Assembly (NCBI GenBank): GCA_040261275.1
Contig: JBDQOI010000001.1
Location: forward strand, 62,001 to 126,000
Direction: 5' to 3'
Length of the DNA stretch: 64,000 bases
From: UBA8752 sp040261275
Lineage (GTDB): Bacteria; Bacteroidota; Bacteroidia; Flavobacteriales_D; Sanyastnellaceae
A model generated the notes under the pieces. It saw only the letters and a list, made by a program, of their open reading frames with translations. It was not told where the DNA came from and searched no databases. Positions 32,656 through 40,543 of this stretch are shown here, piece after piece; within the stretch, counting starts at the first letter, position 1; each line of letters begins with the position of its first letter. A program made the translations under genes and the position numbers.

Positions 32656-34398
32656 TCAATCCGCACAGGGCAAACCATAAATGGACAGGAAGACGAGCAA
32701 ATCTGCAGAACCAATGAGACCGTTGCCATCGGTATCATAAGCGCAATTGCCTCCGCCTGAACAATCGAATTCACAGGAACCATTGTCCAAGTCTGCTTCT
32801 GCATCGTAATTCGTTGCTTCCGGGTAAGTGCACCCTTGTGTTCCCACAATCAGGAATTCGCAACTACCATCATCATCCGTGGCGACAGGGCTGTAGTTCT
32901 GTGCATCGGGATCTGTGCAACCGAAAATCTTGCATGTACCATCATCATCCGTAGCATCGGGGTTGTAGTTGGTCGCATCCGGATTGGTACATCCTGGAAC
33001 TTCCAATTCGTCGCAAACGCCATCTCCATCTGTGTCATTGAGGCAATTCCCGTCACAATCCACGATGTTATTGGGATAGTCCAGCGGATACTCGCACAGC
33101 GAATTGTCCACGATGACCGCCTGGGGATTGTAGTTACATGCATCGAGATCATCACAACCCGCACAACTCAAGAAGTCGCAGGTTCCGTCATCGAAGTCGG
33201 CCAAGGGATTGTAATTGCATGCCCCTTGATCCGTACAACCCGGTGTCACAACCGGGAAGGTGAGGCTTTGGGCCACGGCCTTCTTGTTGCTTCCATCGGC
33301 TGAACGGTATTGAATATTGAAGGTGAGATCCACAATGCCATCCGTAGTGAATTGTCCGAGCAACACCCTTCCCTCGGCATCAGGAAAAGCAGAAGGCTCC
33401 AGGTCAGGTAGGATATACCAAGTGCCGCCAACGGGGTTATCCACCAACAGATTTCCTCCCGCCTCGAAAGGCAGGAAATCGATGCCAATGAAATCCACCG
33501 ACCCGGTATTGTCGTCCGCCCCAATGGTCACCCAAGAGTCGTATTCCAAATCAGGAAAGGTTGGAAACAGAAGCGGGTTGGAAGATGTAGCCAAAGCACC
33601 TCCAAGGGCATCCTGATAGAAGGAGGAAGTGGTCGAGATGCTCAAGGCGGTGTCCTGAAGGCCATAGACCGCCACCACTTGTGCTCCATCGTCAACGAAG
33701 TTGGCATAGACGCGGTAAGTGTCAAAACCAGGACCTGTGGTATTCTCTGCCACCAACTCATAAGAAAGGCCGGCGTAGTCTACCTGCTCATAACCAATAC
33801 TGAGACCCGTTTCATTGAAGACATTGATGGCTTGGTCCCTCCATTGAATGTTGCAAACCATGTTCCAACTGCCCGTTGTGGTCAGCTGGGCAATCAGCAC
33901 TTTTCCCTCTGCATCAGGTATGGCCTGCACTTGATCAGGAGTGGCGAAAACACTGCCTCCTACCCCGTCGTTGGCAAAGAAATCTCCTCCATTTTCAAAA
34001 GCCAGAATCGCGGAATTCCATGCTGCTCCTCCGATTTGAATCACAGGATCCCCGATGGTATTGTCCTCCTGCCCAATGGTCAACCAGGAATCGTATTCGA
34101 GGTTGGGAAAGGAAGGATATAGCAGAGGGACAATGCCCGTCGGAAGAAATCCGCCCAGGGGGTCCTGATAAAAACCCGAAGCCGAAGACACGGACAATTC
34201 AAAGGGCGCTTCGCAATAAAGCGCTTGCATGATATCCGTTGGGTCATCAAAATTCGCGTAAACCCGATACGTGGTACCCACACCGGAAGTCGCATGGACT
34301 TCATAGCTCAGACCCGTGAAATCCGCACTAGCGCTCAGCGCTGAAGCAAGGAGCAAGAAAAGGGCCGAGACACGGCCGTAGTTGAAGAATTTTGGCAT
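32656..34398 (-). CDS. Secreted protein with two YDSW domains, GCTD motifs and EF-hand/Cys tail
   Basis: A 580-residue exported protein. Signal peptide 1-26 (ending ALSASA). Two tandem copies of the YDSW domain fill about residues 27-385: each starts GLSYEV or GLSYEL, continues TYRVYANF, SSxSxFYQDxLGG, PxLxYDSWxTIG, then a GGxxFxxxDxVGGS block and a KVLIAQLT or RVLLGQFTTDG strand. About six GCTD-type motifs with a DTDGDGVCDELE segment follow. The C-terminus is NCAYDTDGNG, SADLLVFLSIYG and PCAD. No classical T9SS sorting domain. It shares domain and tail with the next gene, so the two are paralogues. Start at 34398 is chosen for the signal peptide. Confidence 0.8.
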   Translation of the reverse strand: MPKFFNYGRVSALFLLLASALSASADFTGLSYEVHATSGVGTTYRVYANFDDPTDIMQALYCEAPFELSVSSASGFYQDPLGGFLPTGIVPLLYPSFPNLEYDSWLTIGQEDNTIGDPVIQIGGAAWNSAILAFENGGDFFANDGVGGSVFATPDQVQAIPDAEGKVLIAQLTTTGSWNMVCNIQWRDQAINVFNETGLSIGYEQVDYAGLSYELVAENTTGPGFDTYRVYANFVDDGAQVVAVYGLQDTALSISTTSSFYQDALGGALATSSNPLLFPTFPDLEYDSWVTIGADDNTGSVDFIGIDFLPFEAGGNLLVDNPVGGTWYILPDLEPSAFPDAEGRVLLGQFTTDGIVDLTFNIQYRSADGSNKKAVAQSLTFPVVTPGCTDQGACNYNPLADFDDGTCDFLSCAGCDDLDACNYNPQAVIVDNSLCEYPLDYPNNIVDCDGNCLNDTDGDGVCDELEVPGCTNPDATNYNPDATDDDGTCKIFGCTDPDAQNYSPVATDDDGSCEFLIVGTQGCTYPEATNYDAEADLDNGSCEFDCSGGGNCAYDTDGNGLIGSADLLVFLSIYGLPCAD

Positions 34399-34637
34399 TG
34401 TACGTTGAAAATACGGCGCAAGCAGTGCTTTGAAGGATTTCAGACCGGTGATTTTTGTCAGCGAATTACACATTATCGCCCTTGAAGATGAGCAAATCCC
34501 ATTGAATTCGTGGGCATTCTCAAAGCGGAAACGCACCCCGTGAAGCGACCGTTGCTTCGCATTCATGCGCTTTGTGTCTCACTCGATACCTGCACGTGCA
34601 GGAAAGCATCACACAGGACGCCATTGCTGATATTCAC

Positions 34638-36311
34638 TTAAAGAGCAGACCCCTGACGGGATGCCTGAATCAAGGCGTCCGTACCCGCTGTCCAACGGAC
34701 CGGTTGACCTGAATCCAGTGCTTTGGCCATGGCTTTTCCAAGCTCAACACCCCATTGGTCATAGCTGTACAAGTTCCAGAAAACCCCTTCCAGGAAAATC
34801 TTGTGCTCGTATGCGGCAATGAGACCTCCCAACCGATCCGGATTCAGCGCATCACCCAATATGAACGTGGACGGGCGACCTCCTTCGAACACGCGATGAG
34901 GGCCCATTTCTTCTACGGTGGTCAGGTCAAAGCCTGCGGCGGACATTTCTTCAAAGACGTCTTCTTTTTTCCGACCCACGCAAAATGCTTCCGCCTGAGC
35001 GATGGCATTGTCCAGCAAGAGGCGGTGCATCGCCACATCCCCTCCCATCGGTTTGGCGATGGCGATGAAGTCAACGGGGTGGATGTCCGTTCCTTGATGC
35101 AAGAGCTGATGGAATGCATGCTGACCATTGGTCCCAGGCTCGCCCCAAACTACGGGGTGCGTCTGCCAGGAAATGGGAAGTGAATCCCGTCCGACCGACT
35201 TTCCGTTGGACTCCATTTCAGCTTGCTGCAGATACGCAGGAAGACGGTGAAGTGCTTGGGCATAAGGCAGGACGCCCCTGCTCGTACCGCCAAGCAGGTT
35301 CACATTCCAAACCTCAAGCAAGGCCAAATGAAGCGGCACGTTGTCTGCGCAATCTGCTTCCTGAAAATGAAGGTCCATCCTCCTTGCTCCCGTCAACATG
35401 GCCTCGAATGCCGCAGCACCGGAGCCAAGGGCAATGGCCAAACCCACAGGTCCCCACAAAGAGAATCGTCCACCCACCCAATTCCCGAACCCGAAGACTC
35501 GATCGGCAGGAATCCCCATTTCTGCCGCTCCTTCAACATTGGAGGAAACTGCGGCGAGGTGATGCGCAGCAGAATCGCCCAAAGACGACTTCAGCCATGC
35601 GAGAGCGCGATGTGCATTGGCCATCGTCTCCTGGGTGGTGAACGTTTTGGAAACGATGACCACCATTGTTCTTTCGGGCACAATGCCATGCAGGGCTTTG
35701 TCCAAGTGCAAGGGATCCACGTTGCTCACGAAACGCACGTCGAGCGGGGCCCCTTCTTTTCTCCTCAACGGAGCCAAGGCCTCGTGCACCATGACAGGGC
35801 CGAGATCAGAGCCCCCAATGCCGATGTTGATCACATGGGTAAACGGGCTCCCATCCGCTGCGGAATACGCCCCGTTGCGCACATTTTCCGCGAAACCAAG
35901 AAAAGCTTTTCGGGTAGAAAGCACTTCGCCCATGACATCCCTTCCATCTACCTGGAAAGCATCGCCCTCGGCTCCGCGAAGGGCCATGTGAAGGACCGAT
36001 CGTCCCTCCGTGTGGTTGATGGGCGCACCGGCGAACTGCAAGTCTCTTGCCCCTTTCCAATCGGCCAAGTGGGCCAACTTCTCCAGGCCACGCCAAGCCT
36101 CTTCATCGATAAGCTGTTTGGTAAAATCAAACCGCCAACCTGACTTTTTTGGCTCCAACACCCAACGCTCAGTCCGGCGTCCTTCGGATTGCAAAGGGAT
36201 CAATCCTATGCCCTTCAATCTATCGGCGTGCTCCGGCAACGCCGCGGCACGCAGGGCTTCCAAGAAAGGGAATGGCGCCAAACCCTTTTCTCCATGCTGG
36301 ATTGGGATCAT
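34638..36311 (-). CDS. pgi: Glucose-6-phosphate isomerase
   Basis: A 557-residue glycolytic/gluconeogenic enzyme interconverting glucose-6-phosphate and fructose-6-phosphate. Family signatures are INIGIGGSDLGPVMVHEAL, the sugar-phosphate loop VSKTFTTQETM, FGFGNWVGGRFSLWGPVGL, the catalytic-acid region VWGEPGTNGQHAFHQLLHQG with its active-site histidine, and the terminal KxxD/S-type tail. Length is normal. Its start overlaps the stop of the aldolase gene (ATGA), so two glycolytic enzymes are translationally coupled in the order fba-pgi. Confidence 0.96.
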   Translation of the reverse strand: MIPIQHGEKGLAPFPFLEALRAAALPEHADRLKGIGLIPLQSEGRRTERWVLEPKKSGWRFDFTKQLIDEEAWRGLEKLAHLADWKGARDLQFAGAPINHTEGRSVLHMALRGAEGDAFQVDGRDVMGEVLSTRKAFLGFAENVRNGAYSAADGSPFTHVINIGIGGSDLGPVMVHEALAPLRRKEGAPLDVRFVSNVDPLHLDKALHGIVPERTMVVIVSKTFTTQETMANAHRALAWLKSSLGDSAAHHLAAVSSNVEGAAEMGIPADRVFGFGNWVGGRFSLWGPVGLAIALGSGAAAFEAMLTGARRMDLHFQEADCADNVPLHLALLEVWNVNLLGGTSRGVLPYAQALHRLPAYLQQAEMESNGKSVGRDSLPISWQTHPVVWGEPGTNGQHAFHQLLHQGTDIHPVDFIAIAKPMGGDVAMHRLLLDNAIAQAEAFCVGRKKEDVFEEMSAAGFDLTTVEEMGPHRVFEGGRPSTFILGDALNPDRLGGLIAAYEHKIFLEGVFWNLYSYDQWGVELGKAMAKALDSGQPVRWTAGTDALIQASRQGSAL

Positions 36312-37381
36312 ACGCCGGTGTTGCGACCCCTACAGTTCAAATCGGAGAACGCCTGCTCCAACCTGTTCACGAAGTATTGCTCTCCTTGACGCAACCAGAC
36401 CCTGGGGTCGTACCTCTTCTTGTTCGGCTGGTCTTCTCCTTCCGGGTTACCGATTTGGGTCTGCAGGTACCCGGACCATTCGTTGACATAATCGCGGACA
36501 CCGCTCAAATAAGCCCACTGCATGTCCGTGTCAATGTTCATCTTGACTGCGCCATAAGAAATGGCCTCGCGAATTTCATCGACGCTGCTGCCCGAGCCCC
36601 CATGAAACACGAAATCCACGGGGCGCGAACCTGTCCCATGCTTTTCAGCGATGTAGGCCTGGCTGTTCTTGAGGATCACAGGCGTCAACTCCACATTGCC
36701 GGGCTTGTATACCCCATGTACATTTCCAAAGGCAGCGGCCACCGTGAATTGTGAACTGACCGCTCCTAGCTGCTCATAGGCGTACGCCACTTCCTCAGGT
36801 TGCGTGTAGAGGTGCTTGGCATCGATGTCGGAATTGTCCACCCCGTCCTCTTCCCCGCCGGTAACGCCGAGTTCTATTTCCAGGAACATCCCCAACGGCG
36901 CCATCCGCTTGAGGTATTCCACACAGGTGGCGATGTTCTCTTCAATGGGCTCCTCGCTGAGGTCAATCATGTGGGACGAGAAAAGAGGGGCACCGTGTGT
37001 GGCGTGATGGGCCTCTCCCCTGTCCAGCAAACCATCGATCCAAGGCAAAAGTTTTCTTGCGCAGTGGTCCGTATGGAGCACAACCGGCACGTCGTAGGCC
37101 TGAGCCATCTCATGGACATGAAGGGCTGCCGACACACTTCCGTGCACGGCCCCCGCTTGCCTGTCCAACTTCAAGGACTTCCCGGCGTAAAATGCTGCGC
37201 CTCCATTGGAAAGCTGCACGATGACGGGCGAATTGACCTTGGCCGCGGTTTCAAGCGTGGCGTTCAAGGAGTTTGTACCGATGACATTAACGGCTGGCAA
37301 CGCGTAGCCATGGGCTTGGGCGTCGTCGAAAAGTGCCGCGACTTCTTCGCCGTGGAGCACACCTGATCGGAATTTGGACAT
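36308..37381 (-). CDS. fbaA: Class II fructose-bisphosphate aldolase
   Basis: A 357-residue zinc-dependent aldolase splitting fructose-1,6-bisphosphate into dihydroxyacetone phosphate and glyceraldehyde-3-phosphate. Visible features: YALPAVNVIGTNSLNA near the N-terminus, VVLHTDHCARKLLPW with the catalytic Asp and first zinc His, FLEIELGVTGGEEDGV, AFGNVHGVYKPGN with the second zinc His, and FHGGSGSSVDEI with the third. The sequence is of the longer class IIA type, like Escherichia coli FbaA. It is the first gene of a coupled pair with pgi; 109 bases separate it from the upstream TPR lipoprotein gene. Confidence 0.96.
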   Translation of the reverse strand: MSKFRSGVLHGEEVAALFDDAQAHGYALPAVNVIGTNSLNATLETAAKVNSPVIVQLSNGGAAFYAGKSLKLDRQAGAVHGSVSAALHVHEMAQAYDVPVVLHTDHCARKLLPWIDGLLDRGEAHHATHGAPLFSSHMIDLSEEPIEENIATCVEYLKRMAPLGMFLEIELGVTGGEEDGVDNSDIDAKHLYTQPEEVAYAYEQLGAVSSQFTVAAAFGNVHGVYKPGNVELTPVILKNSQAYIAEKHGTGSRPVDFVFHGGSGSSVDEIREAISYGAVKMNIDTDMQWAYLSGVRDYVNEWSGYLQTQIGNPEGEDQPNKKRYDPRVWLRQGEQYFVNRLEQAFSDLNCRGRNTGV

Positions 37382-37490
37382 GTGTTGGGTCTAATGCAGG
37401 CGCAAGTTACCCATGGGCACCCGCATCCGAATGCCGTCCATTCCAAGGATTTTCAAGGAATATCAAGAACCCTTGAACCTGCTCCCGAGC

Positions 37491-38045
37491 TCATTGCCCG
37501 GCCTCTAAAGCCCGCATCATTTGCGCCTCGTTGAAGGTCAACCATTTCAGGGATTGCCTCGCCTGTTCACTCCACGAACTCTCGGGATACACCTCGACCA
37601 ATTGGCCATAAGCCTTCAATGCCCCCGCCGTGTCGAGAAGGGCCGTTTCACGAGCGAACCCCATTCTGAAAATGGCCTCTGGAGCAAAGGATGTCTGGGG
37701 ATACCCTTCCACCACATTGAGCCACTGGCTCAGGGCTGCATCGACATCTCCCCTTCCCTGCAGTAAATCTGCCCTCCGCATGAGAAACGCCCCTGCCAGA
37801 CTGTCACCATGGTGTCGATTCGCGAAATCCGCATATCCGCGCAACAGCCTACTCACGGATGACTGCACCTCGGAATCCGCCCAATCCACTCCGTCTGCAC
37901 TCTTGAAGAATCGCTTGAAATCCTCTTCCCATTTTTCAATTTCCTCCCTTTCTGAAGACTGCAGACCGCGATCATTCGACGCCTCTCCACATGAGGAGGC
38001 CACCCAAGCACAGCAAGTCAGAACAAGCAACAAGCGTCCCATCAT
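37491..38045 (-). CDS. TPR-containing lipoprotein
   Basis: A 184-residue envelope lipoprotein. The signal peptide ends in VASSC, a lipobox with acylated C19. After an acidic linker come tetratricopeptide-like helical repeats, including the pairs DVDAALSQWLNVVEGYPQTSF and GALKAYGQLVEVYPESSW, the latter typical of outer-membrane assembly TPR proteins. The start overlaps the def stop (ATGA). It probably serves as an adaptor at the envelope; partners are unknown. Confidence 0.75.
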   Translation of the reverse strand: MMGRLLLVLTCCAWVASSCGEASNDRGLQSSEREEIEKWEEDFKRFFKSADGVDWADSEVQSSVSRLLRGYADFANRHHGDSLAGAFLMRRADLLQGRGDVDAALSQWLNVVEGYPQTSFAPEAIFRMGFARETALLDTAGALKAYGQLVEVYPESSWSEQARQSLKWLTFNEAQMMRALEAGQ

Positions 38046-38617
38046 CGCTTGCCTTTTGTGGGGAAACGCATGGCGTAGTCTGCAGGCACTTTGCCTTTCG
38101 CAATGTCCTTCAGCTTTCCCTGCAGCATCGCCTTGCGAAGGGGAGACACATAATCGGGTATCATCACCCCATCCAGATGATCGTTCTCGTGCTGCACAAT
38201 GCGGGCTGCGATGCCTGCCAAAGCTTCCTCGCGCAAGACCCAGCCCTCGTCGAAATACTCGACTTTCACCGAGACCGGACGCTCGACGGGCTCCCTGACA
38301 CCTGGAATACTCAAACAGCCTTCCTCCATGCCACAGACCTCCTTGCTCTCCTCGAAAAGCACGGGATTGATCATGACCCTTTTAAACCCGGCACAGCCCG
38401 GGTCCCCCTGCTCTCCCTCTCCAAAGGGAGAACCGTCCACAACGAAGAGCCGAAGGGACTGCCCCACCTGTGGCGCCGCCAATCCCACACCTTCAGCGCG
38501 GTACATGGTTTCCCACATGTTTTCGATCAAGGCGTTCAACCCTTCCATTTCCCGCTTTACTTCGTCTGCTTCCTTCCGCAAGACGGGGTCTCCATATGCC
38601 ACTACAGGTAGAATCAT
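38042..38617 (-). CDS. def: Peptide deformylase
   Basis: A 191-residue metalloenzyme removing the formyl group from nascent protein N-termini. The three motifs are intact: GVGLAAPQVG (43-52), EEGCLSIPG with metal ligand C101, and VQHENDHLDG with ligands H143 and H147 and catalytic E144. Length and the MILPVVAYGDPVLRK start are typical of Bacteroidota. ATG at 38617 is chosen; longer readings run antisense through ribB. It is divergent from ribB across 48 bases and coupled to the downstream lipoprotein. Confidence 0.96.
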   Translation of the reverse strand: MILPVVAYGDPVLRKEADEVKREMEGLNALIENMWETMYRAEGVGLAAPQVGQSLRLFVVDGSPFGEGEQGDPGCAGFKRVMINPVLFEESKEVCGMEEGCLSIPGVREPVERPVSVKVEYFDEGWVLREEALAGIAARIVQHENDHLDGVMIPDYVSPLRKAMLQGKLKDIAKGKVPADYAMRFPTKGKR

Positions 38618-38653
38618 GGAGCAAATTTGCGCCAAACGGGACTTTGCCCCTGC

Positions 38654-38661
38654 TAACTTTG
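38654..38661 (+). promoter_or_regulatory. Candidate -7 box (TAACTTTG) of ribB
   Basis: Exact TAnnTTTG, four bases before the ribB ATG, with a TTTG at 38626-38629 (24-base gap). Initiation would fall at or just inside the start codon, giving a leaderless message. It lies in the 48-base spacer shared with divergent def. Confidence 0.5.
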
Positions 38662-38665
38662 CGCA

Positions 38666-39829
38666 ATGATGGGAAAACAACGTCCACTGGACCGGATAGA
38701 AGAAGCCATAGAGGACATCAAGCGGGGAAAGGTGGTCATCGTTGTCGATGACGAGGACCGCGAAAACGAGGGGGACTTCGTGGCTGCGGCCCGGTTTGCC
38801 ACACCTGAGCTTATCAATTTCATGGCAACGGAAGGCCGGGGCCTGATTTGCGCTCCGCTCATCGAAGACCGATGTGAGGCGTTGGAGCTTGACTTGATGG
38901 TCAGCCGGAACAATGCTGCTTTCGAGACCCCTTTCACCGTGAGTGTGGACTTGGTCGGACACGGATGCACCACCGGCATTTCAGCATCAGACCGCGCCAA
39001 GACCATTCAAGCCTTGATCGACCCGGCCACTCAGCCCGACACCTTGGGCCGTCCGGGACACATCTTTCCCCTGAAGGCGCGCAAAGGCGGAGTGTTGCGC
39101 AGGGCGGGACACACTGAAGCGGCCATTGACCTCGCGCGCTTGGCGGGGCTGGAACCCGCCGGTGTCATCGTGGAAATCATGAATGCCGATGGGACAATGG
39201 CCCGGTTGCCTGAGTTGCTGGAACTCGCCGAACGATTCAGTCTGCGTATCATTTCCATCGAGGACCTGATCGCTTACCGCATCGCCAATGAAACTTTGAT
39301 TGAAAGAACCGGGACGAGAAAGATGGAAACCATGCACGGTTCTTTTGAGTGTATCACCTATCGCCATACAGCCAGCGGTCGAGAGCATTTTGCGATGACC
39401 CGAGGCGAGTGGGACGAAGACACACCTGTTACGGTTCGAATGCATGCCAGCCAGCCCCATCTGGACCTGTTTGGAGATGCCGATGTCGGCAAAGGAAGAA
39501 CATTCAATCAAGCGATGAAGAACCTCGGAGCGTTGAACTCAGCGGCCTTGGTTTACATACAAAAGGCACCAACTGCCATCGCAGAAATGACGCAAAACAC
39601 TTCGTCCGCCCGCAGGGTTGATTCACATTCCGAAGCCTTGCCGGAAGCCGAATTTGTCAGACGGCAGGGAGGCGCCTTCGGGCTGGGCGCCCAAATTCTG
39701 CGGGACCTGGGAATACGCAAACTCAAGCTGATGAGCGACACCGCCCGTGTCACGAAGGGAATGACTCTTTACGGGTTGGAAATCACCGAGGTCATCCCCA
39801 CCCATGCCGATTTATCTCGGCAGGATTGA
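38666..39829 (+). CDS. ribB: 3,4-dihydroxy-2-butanone-4-phosphate synthase fused to a degenerate GTP cyclohydrolase II domain (RibBX-like)
   Basis: A 387-residue fusion. The N-terminal DHBP synthase domain (1-210) is intact, with VVDDEDRENEGDFV, GRPGHIFPLKARKGGVLRRAGHTEA and PAGVIVEIMN, and makes the four-carbon precursor of riboflavin from ribulose-5-phosphate. The C-terminal domain (about 220-378) has the GCHII fold outline but has lost its chemistry: where ribA reads HSEC and CDC, this domain has HASQ at 260-263 and no cysteine in 260-280, and the RQEGRGIGL motif is absent. It is therefore unlikely to open GTP. A separate intact ribA is at 22875. Similar non-catalytic RibA-like fusions (RibBX) are known in proteobacteria, where the X domain may be structural or regulatory. 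Confidence 0.93.
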   Translation: MMGKQRPLDRIEEAIEDIKRGKVVIVVDDEDRENEGDFVAAARFATPELINFMATEGRGLICAPLIEDRCEALELDLMVSRNNAAFETPFTVSVDLVGHGCTTGISASDRAKTIQALIDPATQPDTLGRPGHIFPLKARKGGVLRRAGHTEAAIDLARLAGLEPAGVIVEIMNADGTMARLPELLELAERFSLRIISIEDLIAYRIANETLIERTGTRKMETMHGSFECITYRHTASGREHFAMTRGEWDEDTPVTVRMHASQPHLDLFGDADVGKGRTFNQAMKNLGALNSAALVYIQKAPTAIAEMTQNTSSARRVDSHSEALPEAEFVRRQGGAFGLGAQILRDLGIRKLKLMSDTARVTKGMTLYGLEITEVIPTHADLSRQD

Positions 39830-39851
39830 AGCCCCACCCTTGATGGCATGA

Positions 39852-39880
39852 AAAAAGCCCGGCTGAGGACCGGGCTTTTT
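39852..39880. terminator. Bidirectional terminator between ribB and rpmE2
   Basis: AAAAAGCCCGG / CCGGGCTTTTT with a 7-base loop: 11-bp stem flanked by A and T runs on either side, so it works in both directions between the convergent ribB and rpmE2. Confidence 0.9.
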
Positions 39881-39899
39881 CACGACAGGATGACCGTCT

Positions 39900-40154
39900 T
39901 TATTTCTTGTGCTTACCGTAGCGGGTCCGGAATTTGTCGATTCGCCCGGCTGTATCCACGAGGGTATTCTTTCCTGTGTAGAAAGGATGACTCGCGGAGC
40001 TCACGTCTACCTTGATCACGGGGTAATCATTACCGTCTTCCCATTTCTCCGTTTCCTTGCTCTCGGCACAGCTCTTTCCAAGAAAACGCCAATCGGCCGT
40101 CAAATCCTTGAAAATGACGGTCCGATAGTTATCGGGATGAATACCTTCTTTCAT
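39900..40154 (-). CDS. rpmE2: 50S ribosomal protein L31, type B
   Basis: An 84-residue ribosomal protein. It starts MKEGIHPDNYRTVIFKDL and contains SHPFYTGKNTLVDTAGRIDKF near the end, both diagnostic of L31. The zinc-binding CxxC of type A is missing (only one Cys, in GKSCAES), so this is the C-minus, type B form. Longer readings upstream are not supported. A strong terminator separates it from convergent ribB. Confidence 0.93.
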   Translation of the reverse strand: MKEGIHPDNYRTVIFKDLTADWRFLGKSCAESKETEKWEDGNDYPVIKVDVSSASHPFYTGKNTLVDTAGRIDKFRTRYGKHKK

Positions 40155-40329
40155 AGGGTTCAGAATAGGCTGGCAAAAGTACAACGAATGAGCCAACCCC
40201 ACAACGGACGGAACACGCCTGATTTTCGTTCCGTGTTCATTCATCTCTCGCGTAGACTCAACATAATGAACAGGTCGAGTTGGATAACATTGACGGCCAC
40301 AGCGCTGCGACCCCGCCCCTCCCCACATA

Positions 40330-40431
40330 CCTTGCAACGGTTTTAAGTGAGAAGGCTAGCTCCGGCTAGCTGAGCATCAAGTGATAATTTGGTTAAGTAG
40401 TCCCGCGGTGAAACGTCACCGCGGGATTTTT
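40330..40431 (+). ncRNA. Candidate small non-coding RNA ending at an orphan terminator
   Basis: A perfect 11-bp terminator (40401-40431) points along + but no plus-strand gene precedes it within the gap; the nearest, ribB, already has its own terminator 500 bases upstream. Just before it is a compact hairpin, GCTAGC-TCCG-GCTAGC (40355-40370), and an A/U-rich linker. Together they look like a roughly 100-nt structured transcript. It does not carry the conserved core of SRP RNA or a tmRNA acceptor end. The 5' end is a guess, as no clear -7 box is seen. An alternative is a long leader of the downstream gene ending in an attenuator. Confidence 0.4.
40401..40431 (+). terminator. Strong orphan rho-independent terminator
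   Basis: TCCCGCGGTGA / TCACCGCGGGA, 11 perfect base pairs with a four-base loop (AACG), followed by TTTTTC. The minus-strand reading has no T-run after the stem, so it acts on + only. No plus-strand protein gene lies directly upstream. Confidence 0.85.
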
Positions 40432-40543
40432 CTTTCCGCCTTTTTTCTCACCCAGACTGCCCTTTCGGTTCTTCCACATCTCTGTGTCGACACCGCACCC
40501 TGCAGCACACCCGTCTGCACCCAATAAATAAGAACCTTGCTTC

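Larger units (their letters stand above)
40155..40543. other. 389-base region without protein gene
   Basis: This gap between rpmE2 and the SPOR-like gene holds no convincing coding sequence. The only long open frame on + (to 40346) is antisense to rpmE2 and lacks family character. The last 130 bases contain a small hairpin and a strong plus-strand terminator, described separately as a candidate small RNA. The remaining 160 bases probably include the rpmE2 promoter; I see no exact TAnnTTTG there. Confidence 0.6.

Noticed and set aside
39909..40346. A 145-codon frame on + spanning rpmE2 and the gap beyond it
   Set aside because: It is antisense to rpmE2 for most of its length and has no domain. 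The small RNA explanation suits the terminator better.
40330..40431. tmRNA, SRP RNA or tRNA in the gap after rpmE2
   Set aside because: No CCA-type acceptor, T-loop, or conserved SRP core is present; only hairpins and a terminator.
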